64,000 bases of DNA from assembly GCF_001486585.1 (NCBI RefSeq), contig NZ_LN909044.1, positions 687,488 through 751,487 of the forward strand. The letters are read 5' to 3'. Source of the DNA: Paenibacillus senegalimassiliensis. GTDB lineage: Bacteria; Bacillota; Bacilli; Paenibacillales; Paenibacillaceae. The notes under the pieces are model-generated. The model was not told where the DNA came from and did not search any database. It was given only the letters and a program-made list of their open reading frames with translations. The position numbers were made by a program, and so were the translations under genes. Below are positions 1 to 6,198 of the stretch, piece after piece. Numbering within the stretch: the first letter of the stretch is position 1; the number at the start of each line of letters is the position of its first letter.

Positions 1-237
1 AGTCTGATCTGCGGACCAGCCGTAACGGTTTCCATTCCTTTCTTCATACAAATCTCCATAATCAGGAAGATATCCTTTTGTCTCCTCTGCCCCTTTAGCC
101 AAAAAGTCTACTTTAATTGATGGAAGAGATGACGAGAGATTTGAAGAGGCATTTAAAGTAGAATTCCATGGATAAATAAGTTGAATCATCAGAGAGAAAC
201 AGAGAAGTAATAAAGCCCTAGAATTAGTACTCTTCAT
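1..237 (-). CDS. N-terminal part of a secreted protein (runs off the window)
   Basis: Reading the minus strand from the ATG at 237 gives 79 codons with no stop before the window edge. Residues 1-30 look like a signal peptide: a short basic start (MKSTNSR), then a hydrophobic stretch with LLLLCFSLMIQLIY. The mature part contains IKVDFLAKGA, GYLPDYGDLY and NRYGWSADQT. This resembles the first strands of the carbohydrate-binding-like domain (D-x-G-x-x-Y ... G-x-x-Y-G-W) that opens many secreted Paenibacillus proteins. An AGGAGC ribosome site sits 12 bases upstream. The leader carries a cyclic di-GMP-I riboswitch, so the product is probably a surface or matrix protein tied to the motile/sessile switch. 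The C-terminal domains and function are outside the window. Confidence 0.75.
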   Translation of the reverse strand, partial: MKSTNSRALLLLCFSLMIQLIYPWNSTLNASSNLSSSLPSIKVDFLAKGAEETKGYLPDYGDLYEERNGNRYGWSADQT

Positions 238-257
238 TAATTAGTTCAGCTCCTGTC

Positions 258-300
258 TAAAAATAAAAAAAACAAGCCAATTAGGTAACCCGGCTACCGT
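258..300 (-). terminator. riboswitch expression platform (intrinsic terminator)
   Basis: Downstream of the aptamer on the minus strand, AGCC (inside the aptamer's last conserved strand) can pair with GGCT, followed by TTGTTTTTTTTATTTTT. The terminator would use bases that also belong to the ligand-bound aptamer. Binding of cyclic di-GMP should therefore disrupt the terminator and turn the gene ON. The stem is short, so the direction of control is an inference. Confidence 0.5.
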
Positions 301-380
301 CACACTGGAGTTACAACCAATGTCCTAGGCCCGTGGCTTTGCGTCCCCGTCTTTCGATCGGGTTTGCCATTGTCTTTCGC
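284..380 (-). promoter_or_regulatory. cyclic di-GMP-I (GEMM-I) riboswitch
   Basis: On the minus strand the block contains GAAAGACGGGGACGCAAAGCC (complement of 335-355), then GGGCCTA and GACGGTAGCCGGGTTACC. These are the conserved signatures of the GEMM-I aptamer: tetraloop/receptor, GGACGCAAAGCC core, CCTA and GGTAGCxGGGTTACC. It lies between the promoter at 436-463 and the secreted-protein start at 237. Assignment rests on direct motif match; ligand class is established knowledge for this motif. Confidence 0.93.
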
Positions 381-435
381 TTGAATTTATTCCTTTTGAA
401 TCAATTTTATGGATCGAAACTCCCATGAAAAATAT

Positions 436-463
436 ATTATACCAATTTTGTTAATCCCACAAT
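436..463 (-). promoter_or_regulatory. promoter of the riboswitch transcript
   Basis: Minus strand: a perfect TATAAT (complement of 436-441) with TTGTGG (complement of 458-463) 16 bases upstream. Transcription would start near 429 and run through the riboswitch aptamer. Confidence 0.55.
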
Positions 464-578
464 TACCAATAAAATAATAATATTTAACTAATTTATGTTA
501 CTAGGACTTTTTTACTTTTCGCTCCATTTATTTCTTGATGCCTAAATACCAGGGACGTGACGCATGTGAGTGAACGAC

Positions 579-618
579 AAAAAAAGTAGTACGCAAATAA
601 ATTGCATGCTACTTTTTA
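579..618 (-). terminator. intrinsic terminator after the small membrane protein
   Basis: Inverted repeat AAAAAGTAG / CTACTTTTT around a loop of about 19 bases, continued by a T run on the minus strand. It lies 16 bases past the stop of the 62-residue protein. Confidence 0.65.
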
Positions 619-633
619 TAATAAATCTATGGT

Positions 634-822
634 TTAGTTGACCCACCTTACAATGAGAATGACAACGGCAACAATGCCTACGATAATAAGTAGATTGGTC
701 ACCTGTCTCCAAAAACCTGAAGCTCCCTGGGTATGGTAATGATGAGCATTAACATCGTGGTTGGCTTTATGTCCGCCAGGATCGGTCGAATTCGCTGGGG
801 GACCTGGGTTAAAATCAGACAT
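634..822 (-). CDS. small single-pass membrane protein, function unknown
   Basis: 62 residues starting MSDFNPGPP. The ATG at 822 is preferred over one nine bases upstream because the AGGAGA ribosome site (complement of 831-836) overlaps the earlier ATG but is 8 bases from this one. The N-terminal half is hydrophilic, rich in Gly, Pro, Asn and His (HYHTQG). The C-terminal half is one hydrophobic helix, LLIIVGIVAVVILIV, followed by RWVN. It looks like a tail-anchored small protein. I do not recognise a family. It is monocistronic with its own terminator. Confidence 0.7.
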   Translation of the reverse strand: MSDFNPGPPANSTDPGGHKANHDVNAHHYHTQGASGFWRQVTNLLIIVGIVAVVILIVRWVN

Positions 823-967
823 GATGATCATCTCCTTTCATTTAGTTTAGCATATCTTTTACAATCTCTGGATTCATATGACTCCTATCATTTAGCCAGA
901 ACTCAAGATAAGATATCATTTAATGTATACGCTGCTGTACTAGTCAATTGTAAAAGGAGCTTCTATT

Positions 968-1384
968 TTGAAGAAAAAAATCAGTGGTCTTCTTATCGCT
1001 TTGATATTGATCTGTGTCAGTATTCTGGCTATAAACTTATATCATGGTCTTATAAGTAACAAAACGTACGATCTCCAGCTTGGACATAACCCTAATCAAG
1101 AGCTGCCCAAAATGGATGATGATGGAGTGAGTTTCAAAAACGACACCAGGCTTATTGCTATGGCTATCTACCCGGACAAAAAGGAACAGATCTTACAGGC
1201 TCAGTTGTATGTAACAAAACGTGGTGAAAGTAGAGTTCTTCAAGTGGAGAAGATGAGAGAGACTGCCGATTTAGCTGCATTTGAAATGAGACTGCGGAAT
1301 TTAAGTTGGGAGCCGGGAGAATACACCATTTATTTTAAACGGGGAACTGAAATTCAACTCTCTCTTGATTTTACACTAAAGTAA
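968..1384 (+). CDS. exported or membrane-anchored hypothetical protein
   Basis: 138 residues from a TTG start, chosen because AAAAGGAGC lies 7 bases upstream. Residues 1-25 (MKKKISGLLIALILICVSIL) form a signal peptide or uncleaved anchor. The rest is a soluble domain of about 110 residues, rich in alternating beta-type segments (LIAMAIYPD, QAQLYVTKRG, GEYTIYFKRG). No lipobox Cys or catalytic motif is seen and no family is recognised. It is convergent with the quorum-sensing pair and shares the terminator at 1414-1449. Confidence 0.7.
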   Translation: MKKKISGLLIALILICVSILAINLYHGLISNKTYDLQLGHNPNQELPKMDDDGVSFKNDTRLIAMAIYPDKKEQILQAQLYVTKRGESRVLQVEKMRETADLAAFEMRLRNLSWEPGEYTIYFKRGTEIQLSLDFTLK

Positions 1385-1413
1385 TTTAGGTACTTCACTC
1401 CTATCCGCAATTT

Positions 1414-1449
1414 AAAAATCACCCCCTTAACATCTAAGAGGGTGATTTT
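1414..1449. terminator. bidirectional intrinsic terminator
   Basis: AAAATCACCC / GGGTGATTTT hairpin with A-rich and T-rich flanks, lying between two convergent transcription units. Confidence 0.75.
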
Positions 1450-1498
1450 GACGCTCTTTTCACCTTACAACGGCCCTCAAGATAAGTAGCCGCAGAAC

Positions 1499-1609
1499 CT
1501 AGCCGCCCAATCCATGAATCAACACTTTGATGATGCCAGGATCAGCCAACACTCCCACCGCTATTGCCCAACTAAGCACGCTTGGCAACAACAAGCTTCT
1601 TCTCTTCAT
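1499..1609 (-). CDS. secreted signalling-peptide precursor (AloP/Phr-like)
   Basis: A 36-residue ORF whose ATG lies inside the last codons of the XRE-TPR regulator, in another frame, with a GAGGTG ribosome site 7 bases upstream. The N-terminus is MKRRS, then a hydrophobic core LLLPSVLSWAIAVGVLA ending in a signal-peptidase-like A/D boundary. The tail is DPGIIKVLIHGLGG. This is the layout of exported pro-peptides of the RRNPP family (Phr, NprX, PapR, AimP, AloP): cationic start, export helix, short C-terminal mature peptide re-imported to bind the cognate TPR regulator. The HGLGG ending resembles, from memory, AloP peptides of Paenibacillus polymyxa. The exact mature peptide is an inference. 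Confidence 0.8.
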   Translation of the reverse strand: MKRRSLLLPSVLSWAIAVGVLADPGIIKVLIHGLGG

Positions 1610-2969
1610 TGGTTTGCACCTCACATAATAATTTTTTATATTGCTTACGACCACTCTCGGATGCCCCATGTCTAAATCTTTCAAACAATCGAATACAGTG
1701 GATCAACATGGACTCATGATTGTAACGGATGGCAAGTTCTAAACCCTCAAGCAAATACCCAAACCCTGCCTCATACCTCTGAGCCCTAAAATGGTAATGT
1801 GCAAGTTCGGAAACATACCGGATATATTGATCCGCCACAATTTGTGCATTGTAGGTTCCTAGACGAGAGCTTCGTTCCTCAAACACTAAACTCGGTCCAT
1901 AGTGCTCCAGCAAATGATCCACATTTAAACCAAAACGATTAGCTGCCTGCAAAATGCGATACATGGCCGGGATGCTCTCTTCAGCATAATGAGCAACATA
2001 CTCTACATAACCAGCTAAAGCCTCTACCTCACCGGACATTAAACGGTACAAATAAGCATTACCTTGCCCCCACTGATAGAACTGCTTCACAACTTGCTGC
2101 TCTGCTTCGCCAAATTCCTCTATGTCTAAAAGCTCCCCATGGCTATATAAATCCACATATTGTAAAGCCCGTTCATACTCCTGATGAGCCTCACATACAT
2201 TAGCCATTAATAAATAGGCGTAAAGCAGATAAAACAGCAGTTCCCGGGAGGGGCTGATTTCCACCTCCTCTCGATTTCGCTTCGGGCGGTGGCGGCGCTG
2301 TATGGAAGCCTTACGCTCCAATTCCTCAGCCAGGAACTGCACCCGGTCCCACCGATGCAACGATGCATATACATCAGCCAAATCTTTTATTGCATCCAAC
2401 TGATTCGATTCATTCAAACGATCAATATATTCCTCGAACCAAGCGGCCGCCCGTAGATTTCTTTCCTGATCAGCGCCAAGCTCCATCTTAAATAGCCGAT
2501 ATCGGCTCACCGCCAATCGTTCAGAGTGTTGATATTTTTCGCATTCTGCGACACACAAATATAGCAAAGCGGCAGCATTTCTCTTCCTCTCATTCCACAG
2601 TAATTCCGCGGTATCAAACAAGAGAGGAATATAAGCCAAATGATCCGCCAAGGCATGAACAAGGCGTTCAAGACAATCCAGCTTGTCCAGTTCGGCGCAA
2701 CGATGGATGAAAGGCCCCATTCGTCTCCAATCCGGGGGCGAGCCCAGTAAGCAATCTTCTAAGTACACTTCATAAAGAGAGCCTTCCACTAAACCCATGC
2801 CCATCGTCAAACGGTCTAAATTATGCATGGATATTTGGCGTTGCCCACTTAACATCGCGCTGACAGTCCCCGCATTAATTCCGCAAATATCAGAGAACTG
2901 CTGCAAAGTCAGCCCTGACCCGCTCAAGTAATCCTTTAGCTGCTGCCTGACCGTAGTTTCAGGTTCCAT
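1572..2969 (-). CDS. XRE-TPR peptide-responsive regulator (AloR/RRNPP-type)
   Basis: 465 residues, close to other DNA-binding RRNPP receptors. Residues 8-60 form an XRE helix-turn-helix (LTLQQFSDICGINAGTVSAM, then LSGQRQIS). The remainder is all-helical with TPR-like pairs (AAALLYLCVAECEKYQHSERLAVSRY; CEAHQEYERALQYVDLY; HYHFRAQRYEAGFGYLLEGLELA). AAGGAGG lies 6 bases before the ATG. Its 3' end overlaps the start of the 36-codon peptide gene by 38 bases, an arrangement typical of receptor/pro-peptide pairs. Most likely a transcription factor gated by the re-imported peptide. Target genes are unknown; an inverted repeat at 3041-3060 in its own upstream region may be an operator. Confidence 0.85.
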   Translation of the reverse strand: MEPETTVRQQLKDYLSGSGLTLQQFSDICGINAGTVSAMLSGQRQISMHNLDRLTMGMGLVEGSLYEVYLEDCLLGSPPDWRRMGPFIHRCAELDKLDCLERLVHALADHLAYIPLLFDTAELLWNERKRNAAALLYLCVAECEKYQHSERLAVSRYRLFKMELGADQERNLRAAAWFEEYIDRLNESNQLDAIKDLADVYASLHRWDRVQFLAEELERKASIQRRHRPKRNREEVEISPSRELLFYLLYAYLLMANVCEAHQEYERALQYVDLYSHGELLDIEEFGEAEQQVVKQFYQWGQGNAYLYRLMSGEVEALAGYVEYVAHYAEESIPAMYRILQAANRFGLNVDHLLEHYGPSLVFEERSSRLGTYNAQIVADQYIRYVSELAHYHFRAQRYEAGFGYLLEGLELAIRYNHESMLIHCIRLFERFRHGASESGRKQYKKLLCEVQTNEEKKLVVAKRA

Positions 2970-3040
2970 GGAGTACCTCCTTGATAAATAAGAAACCGCA
3001 AGGCTCTAAATTTCCATATATACCTACTTTCTCCTCAATT

Positions 3041-3060
3041 ATACTACATATAAATAGTAT
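3041..3060. promoter_or_regulatory. candidate operator between two XRE regulators
   Basis: Perfect inverted repeat ATACTA - 8 bases - TAGTAT in an AT-rich intergenic region. It overlaps a minus-strand TATAAT (in TATGTAGTATAATTG) suited to the XRE-TPR gene. Either flanking XRE regulator could bind it. Confidence 0.4.
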
Positions 3061-3135
3061 TTCAATTATAAAAACTATATTCAGTGCCCTGCATAAACCT
3101 TTCCAAGTCACCTAAGCTTATATTGAGGTGATGAA

Positions 3136-3480
3136 ATGGCGGAATTGCGCAATTTTCTAGGAAATCGAATCCGAGCTATACGAAATGCTAAAGGCCTCAC
3201 TCAACAAAATTTGGCGGATTTATCCGGCTTGGACTATAGATATATCGGTGCTATTGAACGGGGAGAACGGAATTTTACCATTGATACTTTGGAGAAAGTG
3301 CTAACAGCGTTACAAGTTACGCTTCGTGAACTGGCTTACTTCAATATTGAGCAGATCCGTGAGGATTCCCCGCGCTGGGAGGCTATTGATCAATTCGTAG
3401 TTAGTACGGAGGGATTGACCGAGGAACAGATTCAAACGTTACGGCGAGTGAACGAAGAAGTGTTAAGGGCATTTAAATAG
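3136..3480 (+). CDS. small XRE-family transcriptional regulator
   Basis: 114 residues. Residues 5-65 are a canonical XRE (Cro/C1) helix-turn-helix: LGNRIRAIRNAKGLTQQNLA, SGLDYRYIGAIERGERN. A short helical tail ends in EEQIQTLRRVNEEVLRAF, possibly for dimerisation. GAGGTG sits 5 bases upstream of the ATG. It is divergent from the XRE-TPR gene and followed by a GC-rich hairpin. Target unknown; autoregulation through the inverted repeat at 3041 is possible. Confidence 0.8.
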   Translation: MAELRNFLGNRIRAIRNAKGLTQQNLADLSGLDYRYIGAIERGERNFTIDTLEKVLTALQVTLRELAYFNIEQIREDSPRWEAIDQFVVSTEGLTEEQIQTLRRVNEEVLRAFK

Positions 3481-3502
3481 CCTTTCCCGGGTGGGAAAGG
3501 CT
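3479..3502 (+). terminator. hairpin after the small XRE gene
   Basis: AGCCTTTCCC - GGGT - GGGAAAGGCT, a 10-bp perfect stem starting at the stop codon. The following T tract is weak (ATTTAGG), so termination strength is uncertain. Confidence 0.5.
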
Positions 3503-3569
3503 ATTTAGGTTCAAGCTGCCATTTTATCATTGTTGTCATGGCTATCTCAAAAAGATGGTTCTTTCTCTG

Positions 3570-5435
3570 TTATTGTTGTATAACTGCCAAGCGCTCCTGT
3601 AGATACTCCTTTAATTCCTGATTCCTACAATATAGATAACATCCCCGTATTCCTCTGGAAATCAACACTTTATAAATATTTTTAATTAAACTAGTAAGTT
3701 GCTCAGGATTATTCTTTAGACCTCTTTTGCCCATGATATCCTTGTATTCGTTGTAATCAGCATAGAGCTTCATTGTAGTCGGATCATATTTAAGATCATT
3801 GCCAATGATTACACCGATGTATTCAAATTCCAAACCTTGGGAGGTATGAACACAGCCAATTTGCTCAAGCCCAGCCTCTTGAATCGCCCAGGTACTGGAA
3901 ATGGAACGGCCATTCCAAGGCATTTCGAAATCATGCTCAGGGATGGTAACATCGGCAACTTCCCCGTTACGGTTACCCTCGGTATCCTTAGTCCAATCCC
4001 AAGCAAACCCCGCAAGCATTCGGGCCTTGTACCCACTGGCTACCTTCGCTTTGATCTCTTCATAGACCTCATTTGGCGTATCAAACAATTTGAATTCAAA
4101 AGCTTTCCGATCCCATCCACTAAAGTTGGCCGTCGGACGAATTTGGAGTACATCGTCTACCCAATTGATGAAACCTTCGGCTCCAGAGCAGCGAAACTGA
4201 GCTGATAAGGTATATTCGTGAATTTCCGAACCGTGTAATTCTGCAATTCGTTTAATCTGAGGCACTGTCCCAATGTCGTCTGGTCGAATTCTCTGGAACT
4301 CATCAATGAAAAAAACGTTGACCTTTGAAGCCTTAATAATATCCTCAATTTGATTAATACCGCGGTATTGGTAAGCTCCTTTCCCTTTCAGACGGTGTGC
4401 TTCATCAACAACTAGGACATCGAAAAAATTTTCTGGTGTATCGACGAATTGTCCCGAACCGGCAAACAACCCCCGGACTCGCGCCTTGTTCCTTGGCTGC
4501 TGCTTGGCTAGAGTCTCTACCATTACCGTTCGGAAGGAAGCGTTGGGGGCAACAAACTTAACGTTTAGCTTTTGCTTCAGCAAACCGCCTAGTGCGTTCA
4601 TGGAGATTACCGATTTACCGGTGCCCGGCCCGCCATTGATAATGACTGTCTTTTTCTGACTCGTGTCTTTGGCCAAGCTAATAATTGTCTCATACGCTAC
4701 CTTTTGCTCATCCAGCAAAATAAACTCAGTGTTCCCTTTGAACAATCCATCAATATGATCGATTAACTTTTTTGAAGGGCGAATTTTACCATTCTCAATT
4801 AAATATAGTAGATTAATGCCATTACCTTTACCAATATGTTGATGCAAAAATGCCTGAAGCTTCGCTGTATCGTCCGCCATAAATAGCGGAGCCTCCCGGA
4901 TAATGTGCTGATAACGTTCGCTCTGAAGTGGATCAGGCTCTGGCACACGGTAGTTATGTAAATAAGCACAGGCATAACTCTTTAAGTCACTGCTGTGAAT
5001 AGCTTCGTTCATATCGTCTAGAAACTGACGATAGGACCATGCTTGATAGGAGGGGTGTGGGATTTCTCGCTGCCGACCATTAATATATGCAACAACCACA
5101 TCCTCCCTGTCCGTTGCCTGAGCCGCGTCCCACTGCTTCAGTTCTACAATTACGAAGTTGTCCCGGCCCTCCGTATCCTGGCCTGCCACAATGAAATCAA
5201 TACGCTTACTGGTCGCCGGAATATTGTATTCAATCATCACCCCGCAGTCATCAGCGATGTTAGCATTGCGAATGACACTCTCCATAAATCTCATAGAGTT
5301 GTTCCATGCTCTTTTTTCACCGGGGCTTGGTTTCATCCCCATCTTATTAATGAATGCTTGCTCAATCTCTACAGTAATTTGATTGCGATCCACGGAATTG
5401 CGAAACTGCAATGCATTACTACTATATATGATCAT
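3570..5435 (-). CDS. DUF2075 P-loop NTPase with N-terminal PD-(D/E)XK nuclease-like domain
   Basis: 621 residues. The N-terminal region carries a PD-(D/E)XK-like signature: D80 in KRIDFIV, then E98 and K100 in FVIVELKQW. A P-loop NTPase follows with Walker A GGPGTGKS at 268-275 and a Walker B/DEAH-like box VVDEAHRLKG near 345. The C-terminal part (VHTSQGLEFEYIGVIIGNDL, LLISRGIRGCYLY-like) has superfamily 1 helicase-type motifs V-VI, as in DUF2075 proteins. AGGAG lies 10 bases before the ATG. The gene starts 13 bases after the MazG-like gene, so they form one operon. A role in nucleic-acid processing or phage defence is inferred from the fusion and partner, not proven. Confidence 0.85.
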   Translation of the reverse strand: MIIYSSNALQFRNSVDRNQITVEIEQAFINKMGMKPSPGEKRAWNNSMRFMESVIRNANIADDCGVMIEYNIPATSKRIDFIVAGQDTEGRDNFVIVELKQWDAAQATDREDVVVAYINGRQREIPHPSYQAWSYRQFLDDMNEAIHSSDLKSYACAYLHNYRVPEPDPLQSERYQHIIREAPLFMADDTAKLQAFLHQHIGKGNGINLLYLIENGKIRPSKKLIDHIDGLFKGNTEFILLDEQKVAYETIISLAKDTSQKKTVIINGGPGTGKSVISMNALGGLLKQKLNVKFVAPNASFRTVMVETLAKQQPRNKARVRGLFAGSGQFVDTPENFFDVLVVDEAHRLKGKGAYQYRGINQIEDIIKASKVNVFFIDEFQRIRPDDIGTVPQIKRIAELHGSEIHEYTLSAQFRCSGAEGFINWVDDVLQIRPTANFSGWDRKAFEFKLFDTPNEVYEEIKAKVASGYKARMLAGFAWDWTKDTEGNRNGEVADVTIPEHDFEMPWNGRSISSTWAIQEAGLEQIGCVHTSQGLEFEYIGVIIGNDLKYDPTTMKLYADYNEYKDIMGKRGLKNNPEQLTSLIKNIYKVLISRGIRGCYLYCRNQELKEYLQERLAVIQQ

Positions 5436-5448
5436 TCTGCCTACACTC

Positions 5449-5778
5449 CTATAGCTCGTTGTATTTAGTCATTTTGCCAAAGGACTTGTCCACCGGATAT
5501 TTGGCAGCGTTCTTCTTCATCTTGCTTCGAATGATGTCTTCGACGTTTAGATCCAAGGCCTCGGCTAAGAAAAATGCATAAATCAGTACATCGGCCAGTT
5601 CATCGGCTAACTCTTGTCTTTTGGTGGCTACCGTCTCTTCCGAAGATTTCCATTGAAAATTCTCGAGCAGTTCTGAAGCCTCCAGACTTAACGAGATCGC
5701 TAAGTCCTTGGGGTTATGAAATTGCCCCCAATTTCGCTCTTCCCGAAAAGCAAGCATCATCTTAATTAGCTCTTCCAT
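5449..5778 (-). CDS. MazG-like nucleotide pyrophosphohydrolase
   Basis: 109 residues, the size of single-domain all-alpha NTP pyrophosphohydrolases (dCTPase/RS21-C6 type). The metal-binding pattern is visible as LEASELLENFQW followed by ELADELADVLIYAFFLAEAL (ExxE ... ExxD). It would hydrolyse an NTP or dNTP to NMP and pyrophosphate in the cytoplasm, probably with Mg2+. It is the first gene of a two-gene operon with the DUF2075 nuclease/NTPase. A housecleaning or defence-linked nucleotide-depleting role are both plausible. Substrate not inferable from sequence. Confidence 0.88.
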   Translation of the reverse strand: MEELIKMMLAFREERNWGQFHNPKDLAISLSLEASELLENFQWKSSEETVATKRQELADELADVLIYAFFLAEALDLNVEDIIRSKMKKNAAKYPVDKSFGKMTKYNEL

Positions 5779-5829
5779 ATCCGTGCTCCTATCATTCCGT
5801 AATAGAATTATTGAACCGCTTAAACAAAA

Positions 5830-5866
5830 AAGAGGCGGTTCTCTCCCTTGTTCGGGGCCGCCTCTT
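5830..5866 (-). terminator. strong hairpin in the 5779-6198 gap
   Basis: AAGAGGCGG / CCGCCTCTT with 19 loop bases and a T6 tract on the minus strand (CCTCTTTTTTGTTT). No minus-strand gene ends just upstream, so it may be a leader attenuator for the MazG-like gene or the relic of a lost gene. A minus-strand stretch ending RFNHGPKHGQTKQ-stop at about 5873 may be such a remnant. Nothing else is recognised in the gap. Confidence 0.5.
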
Positions 5867-6198
5867 GTTATTGCTTAGTTTGACCATGCTTTGGCCCGTG
5901 GTTAAATCTTACTACTTCCAAACTTATTACGTAACGAGAGATTCGTCAAATCGTAAAATACAAATCAGCAAGTATTCAATCCTCGTAATACTTTTGCCGT
6001 GTTCAGCATAATCTTCCTTTGCTAAAGTAAGTTTATCGCCAGGCTATGGTCATCCTTCCTTCTATTGACTTAAACCATTTAGGGTGGCCGACTTCCCGGC
6101 GGCACAAGCAGGCTATTGCATTTCTTCCTTCTAACCAACTTGATGATTTAGAGATGCAGGTTCCCTGCTTGTGCACTTATAAACAAGGAGGTGGCGAC

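Noticed and set aside
1414-1449. Separate terminators for each of the two convergent units
   Set aside because: A single hairpin with A/T flanks lies between the stops and can serve both directions.
6046-6198. Longer N-terminus of the TerD-like protein from the ATG at 6046
   Set aside because: No ribosome site there, a poor-quality peptide, and an ideal AAGGAGG site before the ATG at 6199.
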